NCBI RefSeq assembly: GCF_004358165.1
Contig: NZ_SMTG01000002.1
Coordinates: forward strand, 62,001-126,000
Reading direction: 5' to 3'
DNA from: Luteimonas terrae
GTDB taxonomy: Bacteria > Pseudomonadota > Gammaproteobacteria > Xanthomonadales > Xanthomonadaceae
DNA length: 64,000 nt
Shown: piece by piece, positions 56,326 to 64,000 of the stretch
Layout of the letters: each line of letters opens with the position of its first letter
Position numbering within the stretch: the first letter of the stretch is position 1
The notes under the pieces: generated by a model
What the model saw: only the letters and a program-made list of their open reading frames with translations
Told to the model about the DNA's origin: nothing
Database searches by the model: none
Translations under genes and position numbers: made by a program

Positions 56326-57753
56326 TCAGCCGCCTGCCGCCTCGGCCTCGACGCGTGCTGCTTCGAGCGCTGCTTCGACCACCGGCCATGCAGCGGCCAG
56401 GTCGACCGCGGCACCGTCCTTCCACACTGCGACGACGTTGCGCGTCGCGCGGATGTCGGCCAGCGGATCGCCATCGACCACGAGCACGTCGGCGAGCGCG
56501 CCGGCATCGAGTCGGCCGAGCTGCGACTGGCCCAGGATGCTGGCGGCGACCACGGTCGCGGACTGGAGCGCCTGCACGGGGCTCAGTCCGGCACGCACCA
56601 GGGCTTCGAGTTCCTGGTGCAGGGCCGGGCCCGGCACGATGTAGGGCGCGGCAGGCACATCGGAGCCGGCGCCGATCGGCACACCCGCCGCATGCAGGCG
56701 CGGCAGCAGCGCGTCGAGCAGGCGCTGGTCGGCGCGCGCGCGGGCATGCGCGGCCGGGGACGCGAGCACGCCGGCCAGATGCGACCAGTACCCTTCGAAG
56801 TGCGGCGCGATGCGCCCGGCGCCGGGCAGACCATCACGTTCGAGGCTGTCGGGCGAGAAGAACTGGGCCGTGTTGCCGGCCGTCGGCACGACCGCGACTC
56901 CGCTGGCGGCGAGATCGGCGACGATCCGATCGAGGTGTGCGTCGTCCAGCGTGTCGGCCATCGGATCGCCGCCGAGCCTCGCATAGGAGAGCGCCGCGCC
57001 GCCGATGTGCTCGAGCGTGGTCACGCCGGCCGCTGCCGCCTGCCGTGCATCGACATCCGCGCCGGAAAGTCCGCGCGTGACCACCAGCCCCAGGTCGCTC
57101 ATCACCGGCAGGCCATGACGCGCGGCCGCCGCCACCGCGGCATCGAACACCACTGGCGGCAGTTGCTCGTAGAGCTTGATCCAGTCCACGCCGTGCTCGG
57201 CGAGGGCTGCAATTGCGGCGTCGGCCTCGGCGGCGCTGGCCACCGTCAGCGATGGCTGCGCGCCGAGTGTTTCGACATCCAGCGGTCGCGGACCGTCGGG
57301 TGTCATCACGCTGTCGGGTCCGTCGATCAACGGCCCGGCGGCGAAGATGCGCGGCGCGCCGGGCATTGCGCGCATCTGCGCGATGTTGTCGAGTGTGTTG
57401 CCTGCATCGCGGACAGTGGTGACACCGGCGGGTACGAATGCGCCGATGTAATGCGGGCGCGCATGGACGTGCAGATCGATCAAGCCCGGCAGCAGCAGCG
57501 CGTCGCCATAGTCGTGGCGCGCGTCCGCGTCCCGCCAGCTGCAGGCATCACGTTCGCCGGCGCAACGTACGCGCTCGCCTGCGATCACCACCACGCCGCG
57601 TTCGATGACGGTGCCGGCGCCCGCGTCGAACAGTCGACCGAACAGGACAGCGTCGGCGGATGGGCCGGTCGGCGGCGAGGCGGTCTCACTGCCACAGGCG
57701 GACACCAGAAGCGCTGCGCACGACAGCGCGAAAACACCGGAACGTCGAAGCAT
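56326..57753 (-). CDS. Amidohydrolase lipoprotein
   Basis: A 475-residue metal-dependent hydrolase. The N-terminus is a lipoprotein signal with LLVSAC (Cys20). The amidohydrolase fold shows GLIDLHVHARPH (metal His95 and His97), VDWIKLYEQLP with the likely carboxylated lysine, TTLEHIGGAALSY, and GVPIGAGSDVP with the final metal aspartate; ILGQSQLGRLDAGALADVLV is the closing strand of imidazolonepropionase-like members. Substrate unknown; peptides or cyclic amides are possible. It is convergent with the pyrophosphatase gene, five bases apart, and probably independent of the phosphate locus. Confidence 0.87.
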   Translation of the reverse strand: MLRRSGVFALSCAALLVSACGSETASPPTGPSADAVLFGRLFDAGAGTVIERGVVVIAGERVRCAGERDACSWRDADARHDYGDALLLPGLIDLHVHARPHYIGAFVPAGVTTVRDAGNTLDNIAQMRAMPGAPRIFAAGPLIDGPDSVMTPDGPRPLDVETLGAQPSLTVASAAEADAAIAALAEHGVDWIKLYEQLPPVVFDAAVAAAARHGLPVMSDLGLVVTRGLSGADVDARQAAAAGVTTLEHIGGAALSYARLGGDPMADTLDDAHLDRIVADLAASGVAVVPTAGNTAQFFSPDSLERDGLPGAGRIAPHFEGYWSHLAGVLASPAAHARARADQRLLDALLPRLHAAGVPIGAGSDVPAAPYIVPGPALHQELEALVRAGLSPVQALQSATVVAASILGQSQLGRLDAGALADVLVVDGDPLADIRATRNVVAVWKDGAAVDLAAAWPVVEAALEAARVEAEAAGG

Positions 57754-57887
57754 CGGCAACACATCCTCCATGGAATGCGCGGAGGGCCGACTGTGATCAG
57801 GTCGTTCCAGGCACGATGCGCGACATCAACCGCGGCTGCGCCCGGGCGGACGCAGACCGGGGTCGGCCGCGCGGGCCGCAGACCTTA

Positions 57888-59384
57888 TCAGGCTGCGGCG
57901 GCGTCCGACAGGCGCGGACCTTCGCGCAACGCCTTGCCCACCATCGCCACCATCAAGGCGATCTCGTCGTCGCCGATCTCGAAGTGCGGGGTGAAGCGCA
58001 GCGAGTTTGCGCCGCCGTGGATCACGCCCAGGCCCTGTTCGCGCAGCCACTCCTCGGTCGAGCCCGCGCCGTAGCACTTGAACTGCGGCGCGAGTTCGCA
58101 GGAGAACAGCAGGCCGGTGCCCTGAACCTTGGTGATCAGGCCGCCGAGTTCGGCCTTCAGCGCTTCGAGCGCCTCGACCGACTTGCGCCCCGCGTCGCGG
58201 ATGTTCGCGCGCACCTCGGGCGTGAGCTGGCCGAGCACCGCGCAGGCGACTTCGAGCGCACGCGGGTTGGCGGTCATCGTGTTGCCGTAGACGCCGCTCT
58301 TGTACAGCTGCGCCGCATGCTCGCTGACCGCGAGCACCGACAGCGGGTACTGGCCGGCGTTGAGCGCCTTGGAATAGGTCTCCATGTCCGGCGCGTCGAG
58401 GCCTTCGAACCCGGGATAGTCGACGACCGACAGCACGCCGTGCGCGCGCAGGCCGGCCTGGATCGAATCCACCAGCAGCAGGCTGCCGTGTGCGCGGGTG
58501 AGTTCGCGGGCGACGGCGTAGAACGCCGGCGGCAACGCGCGGCCGGGATCGCCTTCGCCCATCACCGGCTCCAGGAACACCGCCTCGACGAACCAGCCGT
58601 TGGCATCGGCGTCGGCGAAGGCCTGGCGCAGGGCGTCGGCGTCGTAGGGCGCGATCGCGATCAACGAGTTCTCGTCGCGGAAGCTGGCGAGGTACTTCTT
58701 GTAGGTCGCGCGCGAGGAATCGGAGTACAGCGCCGGGCGCTCGGTGCGGCCATGGAAGCTGCCCTTGACCACAATGCGCTTGACCGTGCGGCCGGCGTGG
58801 CGGCCACCCGGATCGGTCTGGGTGCGGGTGTTGATGTCGGCGATGCGCGCGGCCAGGCCGACCGACTCCGAACCGGAATTGAGGCACAGGAAGTGGCTGA
58901 AGGGACAGCCGCCGCGGGTGTGGCCGATCTCGCGGCGCAGGGCGCGCTCGAGCTTCAGCTGCGAAATGCTCGGCGTCATGATGTTGGCCATCGGCACCGG
59001 CTGCGCCATCGCCTCGATCACCGCCTTGGGCGTGTGGCCGAAACCGAGCATGCCGTAGCCGCCGGAATCGTGGAGCACGGCGCCCTTGAGCGTGACGATC
59101 CACGGACCGCGCGCGACCAGCGCGACGTACGGGTTCACCGCATCGCCGGGATAGAAGTTCACGTAGCCGGCCTGCACGGCGCGGGCCTGCGCGTCCTCGT
59201 CGAGATCCAGCAGATCGGCGAAGTCCTGCGTCAGCGCAGCGTGCGCCTCGACGGCGGCATGCGCGGCCTCGACCAGTTCGGGGTGCGTCGCGGCGAAGCG
59301 TTCCAGCACGTCGTCGGCCAGGCCGGTGGTGCGGCGTGCGCCGCCGTGGGCGCGCAGCGGGGCGAGGATCTGGGATACGGACAT
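57888..59384 (-). CDS. Class III PLP-dependent aminotransferase
   Basis: A 498-residue aminotransferase. PLP phosphate-binding is in FLCLNSGSESVGLAARIADI, the PLP ring aspartate is Asp306 in LLLVDSIQAGLRAHG, and Lys339 in METYSKALNAGQYPLSV forms the Schiff base. The usual DEVQTG motif reads DSIQAG here, a divergent form. Family members act on ornithine, lysine, GABA or similar amines; the actual substrate cannot be told. It is divergent from an Lrp/AsnC regulator with a palindrome between, suggesting amino-acid-responsive control. ATG 59384 is preferred over 59393. Confidence 0.87.
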   Translation of the reverse strand: MSVSQILAPLRAHGGARRTTGLADDVLERFAATHPELVEAAHAAVEAHAALTQDFADLLDLDEDAQARAVQAGYVNFYPGDAVNPYVALVARGPWIVTLKGAVLHDSGGYGMLGFGHTPKAVIEAMAQPVPMANIMTPSISQLKLERALRREIGHTRGGCPFSHFLCLNSGSESVGLAARIADINTRTQTDPGGRHAGRTVKRIVVKGSFHGRTERPALYSDSSRATYKKYLASFRDENSLIAIAPYDADALRQAFADADANGWFVEAVFLEPVMGEGDPGRALPPAFYAVARELTRAHGSLLLVDSIQAGLRAHGVLSVVDYPGFEGLDAPDMETYSKALNAGQYPLSVLAVSEHAAQLYKSGVYGNTMTANPRALEVACAVLGQLTPEVRANIRDAGRKSVEALEALKAELGGLITKVQGTGLLFSCELAPQFKCYGAGSTEEWLREQGLGVIHGGANSLRFTPHFEIGDDEIALMVAMVGKALREGPRLSDAAAA

Positions 59385-59513
59385 GCGAAACACTCCTGGC
59401 GACGTCGTGGAGGGACCTGGCCCGGGGCGCGCGGTGCGCGGCGCTCGGCGGTCTTTCCATTATCTGGACGATTCCGTCGGACGATAGCGACGATCTGCCG
59501 AGGTGCCGATAGA

Positions 59514-59534
59514 ATTTCGGCAGATCGCCGAAAT
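59514..59534. promoter_or_regulatory. Palindrome in the aminotransferase/Lrp divergent region
   Basis: Perfect 8-bp arms ATTTCGGC / GCCGAAAT with a five-base spacer (AGATC), located 11 bases before the Lrp-like ATG. Placement and symmetry fit an operator for the adjacent regulator. Confidence 0.6.
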
Positions 59535-59545
59535 CTGGCCTGCGC

Positions 59546-59977
59546 ATGTCCATCGAATCCGCCGACGTCCGTCTGCTCAACCTGCTGCGCGAGAACGCCC
59601 GCCTGTCCACAGCCGAGATCGCCCGGCGGCTGGGCCTGTCGCGCACCACGGTGCAGAGCCGCATCGAGCGGCTGGAGCGCGAAGGCGTGATCGGCGGCTA
59701 CACGGTGCGGGTGCGCGACGACTTCGAGCAGGGCCACATCCGCGCCCACATCATGATCACCGTGCGCCCGCGCCAGACCACGCCGGTGGTGACCGCGCTG
59801 CGCGCGATCGACGCGGTGCGCTCGCTGCATTCGGTCAGCGGCCCGTACGACCTGATCGCGCTGGGCGTGGTGCCGACGGTCGCCGCCATGGATGCGCTGA
59901 CCGACCGGATCGGCTGCATCGAGGGCGTGGAGCGGACGACGTCGTCAATCATTCTTTCGACAAAATTCGAGCGGTAG
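59546..59977 (+). CDS. Lrp/AsnC family transcriptional regulator
   Basis: A 143-residue regulator. The N-terminal helix-turn-helix covers DVRLLNLLRENARLSTAEIA and RRLGLSRTTVQSRIERLERE; the C-terminal RAM ligand domain has IRAHIMITVRPRQTTPVVTA and HSVSGPYDLIALGVVPTVAA, with the GxxD effector loop. It is a normal-size feast/famine regulator that probably senses an amino acid and controls the divergent aminotransferase and itself through the palindrome just upstream. Confidence 0.93.
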   Translation: MSIESADVRLLNLLRENARLSTAEIARRLGLSRTTVQSRIERLEREGVIGGYTVRVRDDFEQGHIRAHIMITVRPRQTTPVVTALRAIDAVRSLHSVSGPYDLIALGVVPTVAAMDALTDRIGCIEGVERTTSSIILSTKFER

Positions 59978-60004
59978 TTTCCGCAGCCCGCTGCTGACTT
60001 GAAG

Positions 60005-60170
60005 CCCTCCCCCGCAAGCGGGGGAGGGTTGGGTGGGGGCGAGCGGCCCGATCGCGGTATCCACGCCCCGCGCAGGCCCGCGGGTGAAAGCAGCGCGTGA
60101 TCGAGGAAGGTCGGGACGGTCGGTTCGCCCCCATCCCGGCCTTCCGCCGCGCGTGGGGGAAGGCGCGGAT
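60005..60170. repeat. Inverted pair of GC-rich hairpin repeats
   Basis: The 293-bp gap between the Lrp gene and queA has two related units facing each other. Unit A (60005-60055) begins with CCCTCCCCCGC / GCGGGGGAGGG and a two-base loop, then TTGGGTGGGGGCGAGCGG. Unit B, read on the minus strand from about 60165 to 60115, has a GCCTTCC...GGAAGGC stem (60139-60145 / 60158-60164) then CCGGGATGGGGGCGAAC. A degraded copy lies near 9960. No gene is seen in this gap. Confidence 0.75.
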
Positions 60171-60270
60171 CGCGTCGCCTGCGAGTTCCGCAGAGACTCG
60201 GGGGTGCATGCAACGGGGCGGCAGGACACGCCTTCATTACAATGTCCGCCCGCAAACCCCCGTCCGACCC

Positions 60271-61311
60271 TTGAAGAAGTCCGACTTCCATTTCGACCTG
60301 CCCGAACACCTGATCGCCCAGGCCCCGCTGGCCGAGCGTTCGGCGAGCCGGCTGCTGGTCGTGCCGCCGGGGCAGGGCAGCTTCGACGATCGCCAGGTCC
60401 GTGACCTGCCGGATCTGCTGCAGCCGGGCGACCTGCTGATCTTCAACGACACGCGGGTGATCCCCGCCCGCTTGTTCGGCCAGAAGGACAGCGGCGGGCG
60501 CGTGGAAATCCTGATCGAGCGGCTGCTGCCGGACAACGAGGCGCGGGCGCAGATCGGTGCCAGCAAATCGCCCAGGCCCGGCGGACGCATCCAGCTCGAT
60601 GCCGGCGGCAGCGCCGAGGTGATCTCGCGCGACGAGGGCTTCTATCACCTGCGCTTCGAGCTCGACGACACGCTCGAATCCTGGCTGCTCAAGGCCGGGC
60701 GCATGCCGTTGCCGCCCTACATCCGCCGCGAACCGGGGCAGGACGACGCCGAGCGCTACCAGACCGTGTTCGCGCGCGAGGTCGGCGCGGTCGCCGCGCC
60801 CACCGCCGGCCTGCATTTCGACGACGCGCTGCTGGCGCGCCTGCGCGAGCGCGGCGTGCAGTTCGGTCACGTCACGCTGCATGTCGGCGCGGGCACCTTC
60901 CTGCCCATGCGCGTCGAGGACGTGCGCGAGCACCGCATGCACAGCGAGTGGCTCAATGTCGGCGCCGAACTCGTCGCGCAGATCCGCCGCACGCGAGAGG
61001 CGGGCGGTCGCGTGATCGCGGTCGGCACCACGGTCGTGCGTGCGCTGGAGAGCGCCAGCGTCGACGGCGAACTGCATCCCTTCGCCGGCGAGACGCAGAT
61101 CTTCATCTTCCCCGGCTACCGCATCCGCAGCGTCGACGCGATGGTGACCAACTTCCATCTGTCCGAATCCACGCTGCTGATGCTGGTCTCGGCCTTCGCC
61201 GGCAAGGACCGCGTGTTCGCGGCCTACGACCATGCCGTGCAGGCGGAATACCGCTTCTTCTCCTATGGCGACGCGATGCTGCTGTGGGGCGCGCACGCGC
61301 CCGCCGCCTGA
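60271..61311 (+). CDS. queA: S-adenosylmethionine:tRNA ribosyltransferase-isomerase
   Basis: Makes epoxyqueuosine in tRNA from the preQ1 base inserted by Tgt. The 346 residues start [19 protein letters not shown] and include [78 protein letters not shown] and [20 protein letters not shown], all conserved. The start is TTG 60271, the only suitable codon before the conserved first strand. It is followed by tgt after 25 bp, the classic queA-tgt-yajC-secD order. Confidence 0.95.
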   Translation: MKKSDFHFDLPEHLIAQAPLAERSASRLLVVPPGQGSFDDRQVRDLPDLLQPGDLLIFNDTRVIPARLFGQKDSGGRVEILIERLLPDNEARAQIGASKSPRPGGRIQLDAGGSAEVISRDEGFYHLRFELDDTLESWLLKAGRMPLPPYIRREPGQDDAERYQTVFAREVGAVAAPTAGLHFDDALLARLRERGVQFGHVTLHVGAGTFLPMRVEDVREHRMHSEWLNVGAELVAQIRRTREAGGRVIAVGTTVVRALESASVDGELHPFAGETQIFIFPGYRIRSVDAMVTNFHLSESTLLMLVSAFAGKDRVFAAYDHAVQAEYRFFSYGDAMLLWGAHAPAA

Positions 61312-61336
61312 CCGTTACCCGCGTCCACGAGTGTCC

Positions 61337-62473
61337 ATGTCCAGATTGCAGTTCGAGCTGATCACCACCGATGGCGTCGCCCGTCGCGGCCGCCTGACGT
61401 TCCCGCGCGGCACCATCGAAACCCCGGCCTTCATGCCGGTCGGCACCTACGGCACGGTCAAGGGCGTGCTGCCCGAGCAGGTGCGCGCGCTGGGCGCGGA
61501 GATCATTCTCGGCAACACCTTCCATCTGTATCTCCGCCCGGGTCTCGAGGTCATCGAAGCGCACGGCGGCCTGCACGGCTTCGCGCGCTGGCACAAGCCG
61601 ATCCTCACCGATTCCGGCGGTTTCCAGGTCTTCTCGCTGGCGCACAAGCGCAAGATCACCGAGGAAGGCGTGACCTTCGCCGCGCCGACCGATGGCGCGA
61701 AGGTGTTCCTCGGTCCCGAAGAGAGCATGCGCATCCAGAAGGTGCTCGACTCGGACATTGTGATGATCTTCGACGAGTGCCCGCCGGTGCAGATCGACGG
61801 CAAGCCGGTGCATCCGCGCGTGGTCGAGAAATCCATGGAGCTGTCGCTGCGCTGGGCCGCGCGTTCGAAGCGCGCGCATGAGGGCAACGACGCCGCCCTG
61901 TTCGGCATCGTCCAAGGCGGCGTGCACCACGACCTGCGCACGCGCTCGGCCGAAGGCCTCAAGGACATCGGCTTCGACGGTTATGCGATCGGCGGTCTGG
62001 CCGTGGGCGAAACCGAGGACGAGCGCAACGCGATGCTCGACCACACCGCGCCGCAGCTGCCCGACGACCGCCCGCGCTATCTGATGGGCGTCGGTCGTCC
62101 GGAGGATCTGGTCGAAGCGGTCGCGCGCGGTGTCGACATGTTCGACTGCGTGATGCCCACCCGGAATGCGCGCAACGGCCACTTCTTCACCTCGACCGGC
62201 GTGATCCGCATCCGCAACGCGAAGTTCGAGAAGGACCTGCGGCCGATCGAGGAAGGCTGCGGCTGCGAGGCCTGCAGTGGCGGCTTCACCCGCGCCTACC
62301 TGCGGCATCTGGACCGCTGCGGCGAGATGCTGGGCCCGATGCTGGGCACTCTTCACAACCTCTGGTACTACCAGACGCTCATGGCCGACATGCGCGCGGC
62401 GATCGCCTCGGGAACCTTTGCCGCGTTCCGCGACTCTTTCTATCGCGCCCGGACGGGGAATCCGGACGCCTGA
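61337..62473 (+). CDS. tgt: Queuine tRNA-ribosyltransferase
   Basis: Exchanges guanine-34 for preQ1 in GUN-anticodon tRNAs. The 378 residues include [46 protein letters not shown] with an active-site aspartate, [38 protein letters not shown] with the nucleophile aspartate, and the zinc site [18 protein letters not shown]. All catalytic residues are present. It is co-transcribed with queA and precedes yajC-secD. Confidence 0.97.
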   Translation: MSRLQFELITTDGVARRGRLTFPRGTIETPAFMPVGTYGTVKGVLPEQVRALGAEIILGNTFHLYLRPGLEVIEAHGGLHGFARWHKPILTDSGGFQVFSLAHKRKITEEGVTFAAPTDGAKVFLGPEESMRIQKVLDSDIVMIFDECPPVQIDGKPVHPRVVEKSMELSLRWAARSKRAHEGNDAALFGIVQGGVHHDLRTRSAEGLKDIGFDGYAIGGLAVGETEDERNAMLDHTAPQLPDDRPRYLMGVGRPEDLVEAVARGVDMFDCVMPTRNARNGHFFTSTGVIRIRNAKFEKDLRPIEEGCGCEACSGGFTRAYLRHLDRCGEMLGPMLGTLHNLWYYQTLMADMRAAIASGTFAAFRDSFYRARTGNPDA

Positions 62474-62590
62474 GCCGTCACTGCGACGTCCCGGACGCCG
62501 TCACCCCCCATTCACCGGCCTTCCGGGCTGCGCCCGTGCCCGGCCGTGCCATAATTGCCCGCTGTCTGTTTTCGACCCATGGATGCCCCG

Positions 62591-62932
62591 ATGAATCTGC
62601 TGGACCTTGTGATCGCCCCCGCCCACGCCGCTGCCCCGGCCGCCGGCGCCGCGCCGAGCCTGCTGTCGACGCTGGCCTTCCCGATCATCCTGATCGCGAT
62701 CATGTACTTCCTGATGATCCGCCCGCAGATGAAGCGCACCAAGGAACACCGCGCGATGCTCGACAAGCTGTCGGTCGGCGACGAAGTCATCACCAACGGC
62801 GGCATCGCCGGCGTGGTGCGCAACATCGGCGACAGCTTCATCACCGTCGAAGTCGCCACGGGCGTCGAGATCCGCGTGCAGAAGGGCGCGGTCGGCAACG
62901 TCCTGCCCAAGGGCACCCTGAAGTCGGCCTGA
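62591..62932 (+). CDS. yajC: Preprotein translocase subunit YajC
   Basis: A 113-residue single-pass membrane protein of the SecDF-YajC complex. The helix is LLSTLAFPIILIAIMYFLMI, followed by RPQMKRTKEHRAMLDKLSVG and the conserved EVITNGGIAGVVRNIGD. An alanine-rich N-terminal segment (APAHAAAPAAGAAP) precedes the helix. ATG 62591 (MNLLDL) is used; ATG 62579 is in frame and possible. secD follows after 65 bases. Confidence 0.94.
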   Translation: MNLLDLVIAPAHAAAPAAGAAPSLLSTLAFPIILIAIMYFLMIRPQMKRTKEHRAMLDKLSVGDEVITNGGIAGVVRNIGDSFITVEVATGVEIRVQKGAVGNVLPKGTLKSA

Positions 62933-62997
62933 TCCCGGTCGCCGGTTCCGTCATCTCTCCAGGCGCCGGCACTCCGCGCGGCGTCCGAGGCAAGGCA

Positions 62998-64000
62998 ATG
63001 CTTGAATTTCCGCGCTGGAAGTACGTCCTGATCCTGCTGGTCCTGGCCGTGGCGACGCTGTACGCGTTGCCCAACGCCTACCAGAAGAACCCCTCGGTGC
63101 AGATCACCCCGAGCACGAGCGAGGCCCGCATCGACGAGGCGCTGAAGACGCGCGTCGACGGTCTGCTCAAGGAAGCTGGCGTCACGCCGGTCGGGACCGA
63201 GATCGACGAGAACCACCTGCTGGTGCGTCTGCACGATTCGGACGCGCAGACGCTGGCGTCCGACACGCTGCGTCCGGTACTGGGCGAGAATTATTCGGTT
63301 GCGCTGAACCTCGCCTCGACCGTGCCCGACTGGCTGTCGAACCTGGGCGCACGTCCGATGACGCTGGGTCTGGACCTGCAGGGCGGCGTGCACTTCGTGA
63401 TGCAGGTCGACCAGGCCGCGGCGCTGCAGAAGCGCGTCGAGGGTTACGCCGACGGCATCCGCACCGTGCTGCGTGACGCCCGTATCGGCTACTCCAGCGT
63501 CGAGCGTCGTCCCGACAACAGCATCGGCGTGGTGCTGACCGAAGGCGCCGACGTCAACGCCGCGCGGACGCAGATCGCGACCAGCCTCGCCAGCGCCTCC
63601 GGCCAGGCCGTCGGCGGCAGTGGCCCGCAGATCACGACCGAAGGCAACCGGCTGACCGTGCGCCTGTCGGCCGGCGAGATCGACCGCATCGCGGCCGATG
63701 CCGTCGAGCAGAACCGCACAGTGATCTCCAACCGCATCAATGCGATCGGCGTCGCCGAGCCGGTGCTGCAGCGCCAGGGCGAAGACCGCCTGGTCATCCA
63801 GCTGCCGGGCCTGCAGGACACCGCCGAGGCCAAGCGCCTGATCGGTGCGACCGCGACGCTGGAGTTCCGCGCCGTCACCGGCGACGAGAACCAGGCCGCG
63901 GCCGCGGTCGCGTCGGGCAACATCCCGGCCGATTCGCGCATCTACTACAACGAGGCCGGCACGCCGCTGCTGCTCTCGCGCCGCATCCTGGTGTCGGGCG
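62998..64000 (+). CDS. secD: Protein translocase subunit SecD, N-terminal part (cut by window end)
   Basis: The first 334 residues of SecD, which uses the proton gradient to help protein export. The N-terminal helix is WKYVLILLVLAVATLYALPN, and the periplasmic P1 domain has GARPMTLGLDLQGGVHFVMQ (the conserved D/G-rich base) and QNRTVISNRINAIGVAEPVL, followed by LVIQLPGLQDTAEAKRLIGA. The reading frame stays open to base 64000; the rest of P1 and the other five helices lie outside. Usual partner secF should follow. Confidence 0.95.
   Translation, partial: MLEFPRWKYVLILLVLAVATLYALPNAYQKNPSVQITPSTSEARIDEALKTRVDGLLKEAGVTPVGTEIDENHLLVRLHDSDAQTLASDTLRPVLGENYSVALNLASTVPDWLSNLGARPMTLGLDLQGGVHFVMQVDQAAALQKRVEGYADGIRTVLRDARIGYSSVERRPDNSIGVVLTEGADVNAARTQIATSLASASGQAVGGSGPQITTEGNRLTVRLSAGEIDRIAADAVEQNRTVISNRINAIGVAEPVLQRQGEDRLVIQLPGLQDTAEAKRLIGATATLEFRAVTGDENQAAAAVASGNIPADSRIYYNEAGTPLLLSRRILVSG

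Noticed and set aside
56053-59690. Two long plus-strand frames opposite the amidohydrolase and aminotransferase
   Set aside because: Both are shadows of genes with intact active sites on the other strand.

Overview
The window is 64 kb of high-GC bacterial chromosome with almost no spare space. Gene content, gene order and protein sequences point to a gammaproteobacterium of the Xanthomonadaceae/Lysobacteraceae (Lysobacter, Luteimonas or Xanthomonas relatives). Clues are the xanthomonad-type intergenic hairpin repeats, the DUF2066-perM-hda and purM-X-purN blocks, an HprK-containing regulatory PTS beside rpoN, and many TonB/lipoprotein-type secreted proteins. No prophage, insertion sequence, CRISPR array, tRNA or rRNA was found. 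The first gene (gltX) and the last gene (secD) are cut by the window edges.

Layout. 1-6.7 kb: end of gltX, a glycerate-kinase-like gene, pdxH with a binding-protein-like partner, an SDR gene leading into a YkkC/YkkD-type pair of small exporters, then DUF4426-proC-yggS. 6.8-9.1 kb: twitching motility ATPases pilT-pilU. 9.2-16.5 kb: sodA, tag, an FKBP isomerase, DUF72, yqgE-ruvX-pyrB, an amino-acid permease and an exported serine hydrolase. 16.5-29 kb: a long leftward run that ends, in transcriptional order, kdsD-kdsC-lptC-lptA-lptB-rpoN-hpf-ptsN-hprK-rapZ-EIIA-HPr-EI-mgtE. It joins LPS synthesis and export to sigma-54 and a PTS that lacks visible sugar permeases. 29-31 kb: ibaG-murA divergent from kdsD. 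31-34.6 kb: purM-membrane protein-purN-two DUF3108 genes. 34.7-40.3 kb: DUF2066-perM-hda facing murU-ECF sigma-anti-sigma-like-PDZ. 40.3-48.7 kb: yggX, mutY, AsmA-like, ftsY, then rsmD, coaD, a lipoprotein, ferredoxin and ggt.

48.7-56.3 kb is the most distinctive part: a repeat-rich noncoding stretch, a MAPEG gene and upp, followed by four co-directional genes that look like one phosphate-scavenging unit. These are a TonB-dependent receptor, a beta-propeller phytase lipoprotein, an exported purple-acid-phosphatase-like enzyme and an exported family I pyrophosphatase. A possible Pho-box-like site lies upstream. The inferred job is to bind or import inositol phosphates or their products at the outer membrane and release orthophosphate outside the cytoplasm. 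56.3-60 kb: an amidohydrolase lipoprotein and a class III aminotransferase divergent from an Lrp/AsnC regulator, with a palindrome between them. 60-64 kb: the conserved queA-tgt-yajC-secD order.

Many neighbours overlap by 1-4 bases (ATGA or TGATG), so translational coupling is common. Several genes appear to start at TTG or GTG. All functions are read from sequence motifs and family knowledge; no database search was run.
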